A stretch of 64,000 bases of DNA from Corella eumyota (taxonomy: Eukaryota > Chordata > Ascidiacea > Phlebobranchia > Corellidae). Location of the stretch: NCBI GenBank assembly GCA_963082875.1, contig OY720098.1:7936001-8000000 (forward strand), written 5' to 3'. The notes under the pieces were generated by a model that did no database searches, was not told the DNA's origin, and saw nothing but the letters and a program-made list of their open reading frames with translations. Positions 46,801 through 62,043 of this stretch are shown in pieces (positions within the stretch are counted from its first letter, which is position 1; the number at the start of each line of letters is the position of its first letter). A program made the position numbers and the translations under genes.

Positions 46801-49800
46801 TTACTATTTCCCTCATCCCACATATTCTTTAACAACTTTTTATCCCACGGGAGAACAAATGTTTGAGGAACAAATCCAAATTCTTTCTTTCCAAATCGAG
46901 TCTAAAGATTTAAATCAAATTTTAAAATCATTTGTAAGCAATACAAATGTAAATACAAAATAAACAATTGTTATGAAATATTTTTACCTGCATTCGTGAC
47001 AAATTCCTCCATAGTCGATCCTTTCTTCCTAACTGAAAAGATCCAGGAAAATGATTCATCTAAAAAGTTTAAATATCAAAATAATTAAAATTTTAAGTCA
47101 ATTTAGACTAAAAAACCCAAAAGCAACATATTATTGATATCAAATTCAAGAAAAACAAACATTTTATACATGGGTCATAATATTGATATACAATCTTTAA
47201 AAAACCTGAAGTTTCTTTATGTGGCAACATTTTATAAAGGAGGTTTAATTACATATGATTATATTTGTACAGTAAGTAATTGAATGGAAAGTTTGAAATA
47301 GGAGTCATGATATCATTAAATGACATGTCTCAACAATATTGTTGTCTGACCGAAGGGTGAAAGGGACTCGAAACATGGAAACCTAATACTATTGTCCCTA
47401 CAATAAACAAACAGTCCATAACAAAGTATATCAACACAGACAGACAAAAGAAACTTTACTGACCTTTCTAGTTTAAAAATTAACCTATGGCACTTGTGTC
47501 CAAATGTCTTAAAAATACAAACACAAAAAAAATAAAAATTTTAAATTTAAATTTGGCATATTTTATTTTTTAGAAAAGGTGCTTACCTTTTGATATTCCC
47601 TTACTGCTCGAAATCCACTTGCTTTCATATGTTTTCCAAAATAACCAAGCCAGTCATGATTCTCTGTAATTCATTATTCAACCACAGTTAATTAATTACT
47701 TTAATTTAACAGAACTGTGTTCAAAAATTACTGTACAAATACCACTTATGGACACAATTTTGGTCCAAGGTTGAACAAAAAAATTGAACAAAAAAGTTAA
47801 GTTTACTTTAAATTAACACAAAGAAACTATTTAATTGTATTACATTAACACAGTACTTAAAGTTTACTTTTTGAAGGTTTAAATCCCGATTTCATGACAG
47901 TATTTCGAACAACAATGGGTGTGATGCTGCTGATTTTCCATTTTAAAAGTTTCCTAATATCATGCGACAACGATTCAACTAAAAAAAGAAAAGTTGATCA
48001 AACATTTTGAATTAAAATATAAGTAACTTTAACATAAGAAAAAAAGGATAACGTTTACATATTTATTATACATTTTTAAATAAAATACAGACAAATTAAA
48101 TTATTCATGACTCACTTTGTTCATGTTTTGTAACAAAATTTATAACAGGAGGGCAGTTGCTAAACACACTTGTTATTACAGCTGGTTTGGAGAGTTCATT
48201 AGATTTCTTGTTATCTCCAGAGTGACCTGTGCACTGGGATGCAGTGGTGGATACCGAATACTCAGATCCTACAAAGTATTTTAATATTAACTTAAATGTT
48301 ACAACAAGACTACTAAAATTTTATTAAAAATTTAAAAATCTGATGATCATAATAATAATCATAAAAATATCCATTTTGTTATGAAAAACACGAAAACTAA
48401 GTAAAAAATTTATAATTTTATAACTATAAAAATAGTGAAAAAAAATTTTTTAAAACCCTTTTTTTAACAAAAAAAAAGATTTAAACCTGCAATTTCCGAT
48501 CCTCCATCATCAATATCTTCATCCAGGAAATCGACAGCAGTATCATCCACACAATCCAAGTCATCAGTCCCCAATTCAAACTCAGTTCCTCCCATGTCAC
48601 TGTACTTAAAATTACTTCCTGAATCGACCTATAGGAAGGAAATGTAGGAAATAGTTAATGTTTAATTAAGGTTTTACTGATATTCATACTATATTTTTGT
48701 TGTTTTATGTCTGAATATTTTGTTACAAATATAACGGGTTAATTGTTGTTAACTCAAAAACCAGACTTGTAAATTGGGTTACATTTTTTTAAATGTTTTT
48801 TTTTGATTAGTTTTTATGAATTTTGTTAAATTAAAAACTTACTCCATCATCATCTCCTTCCACCTCCTCCAATCCCTCTGAGACATCATCCTCTTCGACA
48901 CAGACCTCTGACTCATTATCTTCCTCGTAGTCAAACTCCAACTGCTCTTCTTTACCTTGTCTCTCATCCCTGGTAAATGAAAGTATTTATATTTAACAAG
49001 TTTCTACATTACTACAAATATAAAAACTCTGTTTTGTTAAACTTTAAGTTAAAATGTTAACTAATTCTACTTAAGATTTGTAGATATAATTCATAAAATA
49101 ACATCACCATTGCTGAAAGTTCTCAAAAGTTTTGTTATAAATTTGTTTTGGATCCAGTCTTAGCTTTTGATCGATATTTTTACCATCTCCGCAGGACCTG
49201 CAAACCATAATTTTTAAATTAATAGAATTAATTATAATTAAAACTTATGTTATTTGCTTACCTTCCAGATTTTGATGACAAAGTATAATGACCACTGTCA
49301 TTGCTGTTTTTTCGAGATGATATAAGGTTCTCAGGAGTTAAAGAAATATTTGATTCCAAGGATGCACTATTTGCACTCAGTCTTTTACTTCTGGCTGAAA
49401 CCAGTAAAGCGCGTTGCAATTTATTGGATGTGTGTTGAATAGCATCAGGGAAACCTTGCGACTCAGCATAATTACTGTTACTACCCCTACTACGTGCACT
49501 AAAAGTGTTTCGAAACTTTTTAGTAACCCCATTTTTAGAATGCTTTCCATTATGCTGAGGAGGTAGTGAACATGACTTTATATTAGTTCCATTACTGTAA
49601 ACGTCTAAGTGTTTTGAAGATAACACTGTTGGCATACGTCTGTTAACACCATTGTTATTCTTACTTAATTTTGATTGCGACGTGCTGTTTAAAACAGTAA
49701 ATGAATCATCTAAAACAAGCCTTGAGCTTTGGTTTGGTATGCTGCTCACATGCTTTGTCACTGGAGCAATAGCTTGGGGTTGTAAATTTGTTTTACCATT

Positions 49801-51100
49801 TAAACGGTGATTAACATAAGAAAAGTTGTGTCCAAAACCATGCCTTCCTTTAGAGCGTATGGATCTAGCTTTCTGTTTAGCTCCCAGATCATCAGTTAAA
49901 GTTTTTATTTTTTTAGAAGTGAATGTTCCTCCATTTGAGGTTACCAAGGGTTTGGATCTGAAAGGTTTGTTGTTGGTTATCGCCATGTCTGCTAAGTTAG
50001 TCTCTGATTCACTTTTTACTTGGTTCGTGTTTCTAGGTGATTGATATTCAGGATAATCGTTAACAATCAAACTACTAACATTGGGACAGCTTTTTGTTTT
50101 AGCCATTGTTGTCCCATTTCTTATCTGCGGTCTATCTTTAAAACTTGACGGCCTTATTTTTCTGGTGTCGTTGATGGACAGCTCTTCGTTAAAATTTTGT
50201 GGTTTAATCGGTGCTAAGGAATTGGTTGCATATGAATTTACATAGGAATTCAGAGTGTTGGTTGCAACATCACATGGTTTTACATCAGTACTTGGATTTA
50301 TTCGTTGTACCATCGTTGCATTAGACCATGACTTAAAATTTTTTGTCATCGGTTTGGCAAAACTATTGTTGTTCAAATTGTAATTTGATTTTTTCGACAA
50401 CATTTTTATATCATCCACATTTACTATTGGTTCGTTTCTTGGTGATGGTTTTAAAGTATCCCCCTTTAGATTTTCGTAAGAATAAACATTTTCACTCATA
50501 TGATTTAAATAGTTACCGTTAGTATTAATGCCATGCGGAGGTAAAAATGCAGTGACAATAGAATTCGAGTTGTTGTAGTTTAAATCACTTAGAGAAATTG
50601 CACCAACTTCTTCATTAAAATTATTCAAAAAGTTTTTGCTGCCTTGAAAAATGTTGTTGTGTTCGTTAGATATCAGGCTATTACTTCTCTTTGATTTTAT
50701 ATCACCCAGTTGCAAAGATGAAAATTCAATAGAGGATTGAGGCAGTGAATTTTCTATTACTCTTGGTGATCCACCATTTGCTATATTTCTAAAACAAAAT
50801 TATTGAAATTAAGGTTTAATTTTGAAATTATGTTGGTTAATTTGCTTTTAGTTAATTTTTTAAAATATAATATTACATGTTGTTATCATTTGGTGATTGT
50901 GTTCGGTTGTTTTGCAAACCAGGACGTGATATTGAAGTTCGATATTTTAAAACGGGTCTTTCAGTTTCGATTTTGTGTCTGAGATCTACTTGAAATTTTG
51001 ATATTGTGTTTAATCTTTTCTCAAGCTGGATTTTCCCGATTACTGCATTTCTTTCAAGAGCACTTTTTTGCTCTGCCAATATTTCCTGAGAATTAATCAT
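43885..51100 (-). CDS. TTLL4: Tubulin polyglutamylase TTLL4
   Basis: ATP-dependent ligase that starts glutamate side chains on tubulin and on other proteins such as NAP1. About 22 exons. The catalytic ATP-grasp core lies at 45300-47980, with [41 protein letters not shown] and [20 protein letters not shown], which match TTLL4 best among TTLLs. The C-terminal part (43885-45200) covers the region that helps bind microtubules and ends AVSSSQVDK. The N-terminal half is long and low in conservation: one 1.5-kb exon (49258-50788, Ser/Asn-rich), acidic exons at 48488-48630 and 48841-48968, and the first coding exon 50877-51100 ([11 protein letters not shown]). In-frame TAA just upstream supports this ATG. 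A 39-base intron (51105-51143) seems to lie in the 5' UTR. Confidence 0.9.
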
Positions 51101-51160
51101 AACTGCAAAACATCATCAACAAGCAACCTAGTTTTAGTTACCTTCAGACCTTGGAGAATT

Positions 51161-52200
51161 TTATCTAAAAAAAAATTAGTTGCTTACAAATATAACATGT
51201 GTTAAAATAACTAAAATGCCTGATGAAATGACAATTTTTTTGTTTTTAGGAGATCATTTAATTAAAAAATTTCTTCTTTAATAGCATGCTCATAACAACA
51301 TAATGCTTTGTTTTTATGAAGAATTAAATGTAACTAAAACGTTTTACATACTTTTTTTATAACTTTAAACTTTTAGCACTATTTAAAAAATCCAAATTAA
51401 TTGAATTATTATATTATACATTTTAAACACATTGAAATGATAGCAGATTTTCTTTTTATTTTAACGTAAATTAAAAAATTTGAAAGAAATTTGAATACAA
51501 CGTAAAAAGTTGTTTTTAAGTTACCCCGTTTTTAGAGTGACACTTTGACCTGATATAAATACTGGTTAAAGAATTTCTATTTCAAAGTCTTTTGTTAAAC
51601 CAATGACTATTGTATTGCCCTTTTAAACACTAGACAGACACCAGTAAATTGATATGACCAGAAGAAAAGCTTCGTTGTTTCTAAGCAACAACGGATCGTT
51701 AATGCTTAAATTGGGATTATGACTATAAATGGTCCCCACACTAATTGATTTTATCCCCGCTTTCCCAAATTTTGACTAAATAATCAAACAAGACAACAAT
51801 TTAAACAAATTGATAAGTTGTGCATTATTAATGTATAATGAATGTTTTCTCGTATTAAACTATTTTAAATTTATTTAAACGAACTTACTAATTAGTTATT
51901 AATAGAATAGATAAATTCCAAAAGTCCATTTCTTTAAAAGTTTATATTTAATTTATATCTTGTTTTTTTGTTTTATGAAGTATACCCATTACTTTTAAAT
52001 ATGCAGTTTCACATCATCGTCATTTAATTTTAAATCAACATAAGATTAGTTTATTTAACATAACAACACTGATAAAAAATAAATGCACTAATTTATTGCA
52101 ACTATAGATCAACATTTTAATATTAAAAAAATGGTTAAATCATTCATACATACAATATATATAAACATACAGTAACTTAGTATTATTAAGGGAATTAAAT
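51161..52200. other. Intergenic region between TTLL4 and DEF8
   Basis: TTLL4 promoter side and DEF8 3' UTR. AT-rich; no gene, repeat family or RNA recognised. Confidence 0.5.
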
Positions 52201-56019
<3,819 letters not shown>

Positions 56020-56776
56020 CCAATTATTTACGTGTCAACATTTTTAATAATAAAACTACTGGGAAGGTTTAAACATCTAAAAAGAGATTCGTTTTTGTTA
56101 AATAGAGTAAATCACAGCACACCATACAATAATTTAAAAAAAGTTTATGCTTTGACACAAAAAATGGATAAATTTTACAATTGTGACGAAAGATGTGCTG
56201 TTTTTTATAAAGTATGTATAAAAAATAAACTAACACACAATTGAATAGTCTTTAAATTTTTTTCAAAAAGTAAATTTTCAAAAACAAACTCTGATATAAT
56301 AAATTCACCAAAAACAAACAATAACACCAAGGCAACCATAACAAAAAATAAATCTTTTAAAAAGTTTAAATATAATTTTAAACCAGTAATTTGCCAAATA
56401 ATGATAACTTTATGTACACAGTTGAATTTAAATAATACTTAATATATAACTAGTATGTGGCTAATCTATAGGTCTAAAAAGAAAAATATTTTCCTAGAAA
56501 ATAACTTTCCGCCAGAAGTGCATACTTGTTTATGTTGGTAATAAATGTCTAAAACACTTCATTGAAAAATTTGTACTATAAAGTTAAATAATGAACAAAA
56601 TAAACTTTATGAAAAACATATTTTATATTATTAGGCCTATAGCTATAAGATATCTAATCATAGTTCTTTAATCAAAACATAATCTAAAATAGGCTTTGTT
56701 CACTTCACTTAATTTACTAAGGCAAGTAAGTACTCTATTTTATTGCACATTTGCATAAACTATGGTATTAGGATTT
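56020..56776. other. Intergenic region between DEF8 and MGAT2
   Basis: DEF8 promoter side and MGAT2 3' UTR. AT-rich; no further feature seen. Confidence 0.5.
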
Positions 56777-58123
56777 TTACTCAGAAATTGCTTTTTCGCA
56801 AAGCGATTTGTATTCTTTACACAAAGTGTGATCCCTGATATCCCCCCATCCACCATTCGGTCGAGGTAATTTAGTGGCGGTTAAACTATGCAGTGCTACG
56901 TGTAATTCATCTGGAAATAAATTTCTAGATGAGAATTGTGATTTTGCCTGTGTGACAATTTTATTCACGTCACAATCTTTATGGGAGTGCAGTCCACATG
57001 TTCCCAAGTGAAAAAGTCTGCTTCCTTTAAAAGCAATTGTGAACAATGGATTTTGAGTTGAGGTAAATGAAGATTGTAGAGACCAATCCCAATTGTAGTC
57101 GTCATATTCACAAAAAGTATCTGTAACCACAGCAATATCATTATAAAAACTTCGAGTGATAACCATTCCTAGATTATGTTTGCTGCTTGTCCAAGCACGA
57201 ATATCAACTTGGTTTCCTTGGTTTTTGTAATCTTGATTTTGCTCGTAATTTCCTAAACTAATGGTTTGACATTTAGGACACTTTGCTTCCTTTAATGCAA
57301 GAGCTTTTTCCAGAACATGGAGAATATCAGAAGCAACAAAATAATCCTCTTCCAATAACAAAATAGGTAAATCAAGGTCTTTAAAAGCTCTAATACCCGA
57401 GAAAACCATGTGAAGTTTCCAAAACCAATGATGTTTGATTTGGACATAAGCCACCTCCCTGTAATGGCCATATTTGTCAGGGTAGTCAGCATTATTACAT
57501 TTTATTTTTTGAGCTTCAGCCTTTGGCATATCCCTAGGGCAATCATTAGGACTTTCACCTGGAAATGAGTTGGGAAATAACTGCATCGAAAATGGAAAAA
57601 AGAGTTGCATATATCTACAAAATTTGATTGAACTTATAATTTTATCAATTTCTGGGGAGGAATAATCGGTACTTATAACTAATATTGCTTTCTCGATATC
57701 TCTTACAAAACTAAGGGAATTGATTAGTTCCTGGAATAGTTCCGGTCGATTGTGGACTTGAATTACAATAATAACTGAGGTAAATGTCACATCACCATAT
57801 ACATCCCTGTTGTGTATCCACTGCCGGAGATTTAAATCTGCAACTTCTTCCTGAAGCTCAGTTAAGTTTTGATCTTGTTTTATTTTAATATGGTTTTCAT
57901 TTGCATCATTTTTATTGTCTGATGACTCTGGTAAGTGAATGTTATTATTCTTTGAACCAATTTGTTTTAATTCATCTTCATATTTTTCCAGTTCAATACG
58001 CACCTCTTCACGGTGAGCTTTATGTTTAAGACCATTTTCATAGTTTTGGTAAATCATGTATAGTGTAACTATGACAGCAAACACAATTAAAAGCTTTAAT
58101 CGAGATTTTCTAAAACCCATCAT
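56777..58123 (-). CDS. MGAT2: Alpha-1,6-mannosyl-glycoprotein 2-beta-N-acetylglucosaminyltransferase (GnT-II)
   Basis: Golgi type II membrane enzyme that adds GlcNAc to the alpha-1,6 mannose arm and commits N-glycans to complex forms. Single exon, 448 residues, as in vertebrates where the coding region is also intronless. A short cytosolic MMGFRKSRLK is followed by one membrane span (LLIVFAVIVTLYMIY) and a stem. The catalytic domain shows VIIVIQVHNRPELFQELINS, FFPFSMQLFPNSFPG, CPRDMPKAEA, YPDKYGHYREVAYVQIKHHW, the metal-binding LLLEEDYFVA, DTFCEYDDYNWDWSLQ and NGGWGDIRDHTLCKEY. Cysteines follow the family. The start is one of two adjacent ATGs (58123 or 58120). A splice-acceptor-like tttttttag ends about 10 bases upstream, suggesting a 5' UTR intron or a spliced-leader site. 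Confidence 0.95.
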   Translation of the reverse strand: MMGFRKSRLKLLIVFAVIVTLYMIYQNYENGLKHKAHREEVRIELEKYEDELKQIGSKNNNIHLPESSDNKNDANENHIKIKQDQNLTELQEEVADLNLRQWIHNRDVYGDVTFTSVIIVIQVHNRPELFQELINSLSFVRDIEKAILVISTDYSSPEIDKIISSIKFCRYMQLFFPFSMQLFPNSFPGESPNDCPRDMPKAEAQKIKCNNADYPDKYGHYREVAYVQIKHHWFWKLHMVFSGIRAFKDLDLPILLLEEDYFVASDILHVLEKALALKEAKCPKCQTISLGNYEQNQDYKNQGNQVDIRAWTSSKHNLGMVITRSFYNDIAVVTDTFCEYDDYNWDWSLQSSFTSTQNPLFTIAFKGSRLFHLGTCGLHSHKDCDVNKIVTQAKSQFSSRNLFPDELHVALHSLTATKLPRPNGGWGDIRDHTLCKEYKSLCEKAISE

Positions 58124-58605
58124 ATAAAAGTCTAAAAAAATTTTACCCTTCAAAATAAAAACAAAGTCAAGTATAAAAAATATGTTTTAATATAGAACAC
58201 TATTAACCAACACTCGAATAAACAGTAACTTGACACCAGACTGCCTGACTGCTAGAGTTCCTTTAAAAAAAATACTAAAAAAAAGGGTAAATGTTATGGT
58301 CAGATAGGTTTTGAGTCATACAGTTAACAGTTATAGCAGTTAGCAGACTGGTATGTCTGAAGAAAGAAAAAAAAAGGTTATTGTCAGATGGTATTGTAAA
58401 TTTCTTTTTTTTTAGTTTTAAACCATGTGATTTTCGTCCACTTATTTACTTAATCAGTCGATGTTATTTTAAATTTAAACATTTTAGAATGACAAAACCA
58501 GCCCATTATTAACCAATCTTACTGAACTTTTAAGTTTAACTATAAACTAGGAGACCAGAATCCAAAACCGAAGTTTAACTTCAGGACTGAAATAAAAACT
58601 GCTAA
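58124..58605. other. MGAT2 upstream region
   Basis: Promoter side of MGAT2, AT-rich. No clear box identified. It merges into the duplicated PIPOX flank from about 58606. Confidence 0.4.
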
Positions 58606-59218
58606 GCTAAAAACTAATGACGTCAGACAACAAAAAAGGGAAATACCCTGTAGGCTATATAATAAATCCTCAAGTTTGTTTTAAAGCAATTGGATTACAA
58701 AGTTACTCAACAACAACAAACATTCCAAAACCATGATATACATTAATTATAATTATATATTTAAAACAATAACTCTAACGCGACAGATTTGTATTAGGCT
58801 TTTAGAATTTGTACATCGGTTTTTATTTCAGGCTGTCAGGCGCTTTTATTTCTTTCACTTAGTAAACGAAGGTTTAAATTTAGAGATTCTTGTCAACTAA
58901 AAACGTATATTGTAAAAGTTTGTTGGTCAATGATTAAGTATATGTTTTGGAGCTGGACTTTCAGGTAGTAGGCACAGTTAAAGTTATTAATTGATTGGAT
59001 ATATAAATGTAACCGAAATAAAATATTGTCATTCCTACCAAATAAACTTTATGTACCAAATAAACTTTATGTAAAGTGAAGTTTATGTTTAAAGGGATTG
59101 GATTTGGAGGCTCCAGCCATTGCTCAATTTTTAGGCGACCTTGCAATTAATAATTCACCAAGCTATGGCATTTCTCTTTATTTGCTAAAAAAGAATAATG
59201 CAGTATATGCAAAGTTCA
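58606..59218 (+). pseudogene. Partial, broken tandem copy of PIPOX (5' flank joined to last exons)
   Basis: Two blocks match PIPOX in the same orientation. Block A (58606-58935) matches the PIPOX upstream flank at about 59680-60115, sharing 'atgacgtcaga', 'aaataccctgtag' and 'tttgtacatc'. Block B (58944-59218) matches the end of exon 7, intron 7 and exon 8 at about 61785-62040, sharing 'ggagctgga.tttc.gg', 'taggcacagtta', 'ggatttggagg' and 'agaataatgca.ta.atgcaaag'. The gene body between is missing. Relative to PIPOX, block B has lost two bases in the stretch encoding the GSPA segment and has a doubled 'accaaataaactttatgt'. It cannot encode the enzyme. A tandem duplication followed by an internal deletion explains it best. 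Confidence 0.85.
58618..58625. promoter_or_regulatory. CRE/ATF-type site TGACGTCA in the duplicated flank
   Basis: Palindromic TGACGTCA followed by GA, kept in the relic copy of the PIPOX flank. The same octamer stands at 59691-59698 in the true upstream region. Function is inferred only from its retention in both copies. Confidence 0.45.
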
Positions 59219-59380
59219 ACCGGGAGCGTTGTGTAGTGGTCAAAACACTTCCTACGCTACATGAGGTATTGGATTCGATCCCCAGTGATCTCATACAGTA
59301 GCGGCCTTGAGTAAGCCGCTATAAACAGTATGAACTCCTGGCGGCCTTGAGTAAGCCGCTATAAACAGTATGAACTCCCC
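59219..59380 (+). mobile_element. tRNA-derived SINE copy 2 with a doubled 40-bp tail
   Basis: Head 'gggagcgttgtgtagtggtcaaaac' (A-box-like), B box 'ggattcgatc' at 59271-59280, then 'gcggccttgagtaagccgct' and 'ataaacagtatgaactcc'. The tail segment is present twice in a row, 59301-59340 and 59341-59378. Same family as the copy at 16478. It abuts the end of the PIPOX relic, so it inserted at or next to that relic. Confidence 0.8.
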
Positions 59381-59690
59381 AGCACCTAATCAGCAGCTCA
59401 ATTATTGGGCAATTATAATCTAGAATATTCCAAACTGTACCAGGTAATAATGTTGTAAGTCTAAAAATATAACATGTTTTATTAAGCAATTATTTCACAA
59501 TAATCTGGTTAGTAAGCATTCAACGGAAACGGAAATATCAATGTTGTTGGTTATGCTACTCATCTTTTCTGCTTTTAATTTACATTTAAATTTAACTTAT
59601 TCATTCACATTTAAATCAGACTAACTTAAGAAAACAGAAACAAAAAACGAAAATTTAAAATTTATGTCAATACTACAAAGTTGAAATAGA

Positions 59691-59698
59691 TGACGTCA
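59691..59698. promoter_or_regulatory. CRE/ATF-type site upstream of PIPOX
   Basis: Palindromic TGACGTCA about 460 bases before the PIPOX ATG and also within reach of the divergent MGAT2 gene. It sits in the block that is duplicated at 58606-58935. Confidence 0.45.
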
Positions 59699-60153
59699 GA
59701 TAACAAGAGAGAAAATACCCTGTAGTTTAGTTGCTAATTTCTTAAGCTTTTTTTCTAATTTCTAAGTAAAAAAGTTTAAAAACAACTTTTACCCCTTTAT
59801 TTAAAGTTATAGCAGTTATAGCAACAGTAAACTTTTTAAAAACCAGTTATAAAATAATAATGTTTATAACTTAAAACAAAAATTCTAACTCAGATTTTTC
59901 AGACAGGTTTACATTATAGGCTAGTAAAATTTGTACATCAATTTCTTATTTCCAGCATTTTTATATATTTTGTTTGGTATTTTAATAAATAACTAACTGT
60001 GTTAACATGTATAGTGGTAATGGATAAACATAAGTTTAAATTTAAAGATCTGTGTCAACAAAAAACAGACATTTTAAAGGCTGTTGAGTAAATGATTAAC
60101 TTTAATAAGTTTTGCCTGTTGCTGTATATTAGTTAATATTGTTTTACACCAAA

Positions 60154-62043
60154 ATGTACGACGTTATAGTTGTTGGCGCAGGAATAATCGGATCTTGGAC
60201 GACTTATCATCTTGCAAAATCTGGAAAGAATGTGCTTCTATTGGAACAGGCAAGCATAGTATAACTAAATATTGCTAATCATAAAGTACTTTACCAAAAT
60301 GTGACAATGATTAAATTTTCATAGAAATGACAACTTGTGATTTATTTTTGTTAGTTTCCACTTCCGCACACACGCGGAAGTTCTCATGGACAAACTCGTA
60401 TGATGAAATCTACAAATCGGTTAAACCATCTTGCTTATCTTATAAAACAATCCAAACAAGATTGGCAAACACTTCAAGATGCTTCTGGAAAACAATTAAT
60501 GAGGTTTTATATACTTACACTATCAGCTTTATAAAATTTCATTTCGAAAAATACGTTTAATTGATCATTATACTTATTTTAGAGACACAGGTTGTTTAAG
60601 TATTGAAGAATATGGACTTGGAGTTGTTGAAAATCTGAAAACTTGTCTTCAAAAAGTTAATCAATCCTATTCGATTTACAAAGATAATAAAATTGGGTCT
60701 AAGTTTCCTGGTTTAAACTTTAACAAAAATTTTGAGGCGATATATGAACCTGCAATCACTCTTCGAGCTAATCAATGTCTTACTGCATTATGGGTAAATA
60801 TAACTTTTTCTATAACAAACCCAATGTATATATATGCTATGGGTAAGTTTTAGATTAATTATAACCAAGATATGCCATTCAGGAGGAGATAAAGAAAAAT
60901 GGGTGTACAATAAAAGACGGTGAAGCAATCACACAAATTAAAGTAATATCTCCGAACAAAGTAAATGTTTTAACAAGCAAGGACTCCTATGAAGCAAAGT
61001 CCATAGTGCTGGCTTGCGGTCCATGGGTTACACAAATAATGAAACAACTTGATTTAAAAATAAATGTTCAGGTAACGTTTGTAAAATACCAAAATTGTAA
61101 GCAAGCAACCTATAGACTTTTTTTTCCATAACCATAGAACCTGGTTTTAAATTGTCTTAACCAACTTAACATGATTTAATCAGCCCGTTAGAGTTATTAC
61201 AAACTATTGGAAAGAGAAACAAACATCCGTTTATTCCAGCAAGCATTCATTTCCAAATTTACTTTTGTTGTTTAAAGAATATCATGTTTATTCAACACCT
61301 GCTGATGAATATCCAGGCTACCTTAAAGTATGTATTGCCTTTTCACATTTTTTTACATGTTTGCATTTTCATTTTTACAAAATAAAAATTTAACTGAAAA
61401 CTTTTTAACCTAAAATATAACCAGTACAACTTAGTAAAAGGTTGGAAACATAACAAGTTTGTTTTAACTAAAATTTATTTTAAAGGTTTGTTATCACTAC
61501 CGGGCACCTGTTGATCCAAACCAACCTGATCTTGTTGATCAAAAGGATATTTTAAATGAGGAAAAACGGCTTAATTTTTTAAAGACAATAATTAAAAAGC
61601 ATTTTCCACAACTGGAATGCATTCCATCTATACAAGAAAGAAATTTACAATCGGTATACTATTACATTTTTTGTGCATTTAAACTTGTTTTTAACTAACC
61701 AAAGCAATACCCAATAAATTTAGGTTACTCCTACTACAAACTTTATTCTTGATACTCATCCGAAATATAAGAATGTTGTTGTCGGAGCTGGATTTTCGGG
61801 TAGGCACAGTTAAAATAATCAATTGATTAGATTTAGATTCATTAAAGTAACCAAAAAAATGTTGCGAACCAAATAAACTTTTAGCCAAAGTAAAACAAGT
61901 TTAATTTGTTAAAAGGGATGGGATTTGGAGGTTCTCCAGCCATTGGTCGAATTCTGAGCGACCTTGCAACGAATAAATCACCAAGTTATAACATTTCGTT
62001 TTATTCGCTGGAAAAGAATAATGCAATACATGCAAAGCTATAA
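60154..62043 (+). CDS. PIPOX: Peroxisomal sarcosine/pipecolate oxidase, FAD-dependent
   Basis: Flavoenzyme that oxidises sarcosine, L-pipecolate or proline with release of hydrogen peroxide. Eight exons: 60154-60249, 60355-60503, 60583-60793, 60883-61071, 61184-61327, 61486-61653, 61724-61799, 61916-62043, in consistent phase, about 386 residues. The dinucleotide fold is [19 protein letters not shown]. The active-site strand [14 protein letters not shown] keeps the family His and Arg. [16 protein letters not shown] (Lys next to flavin), FILDTHPKY and VVVGAGFSG all match. The C-terminus AKL is a peroxisomal PTS1 signal. Intron 1 has a GC donor (CAG|gcaag). The Cys that binds FAD covalently in the family, about five residues before the TP of TPDxxFI, is absent here: the segment reads [15 protein letters not shown]. 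Confidence 0.93.

Noticed and set aside
59098-59301. A 67-codon plus-strand open frame as a gene
   Set aside because: It runs through the broken PIPOX relic in a shifted frame and into the SINE. It has no independent coding signal.
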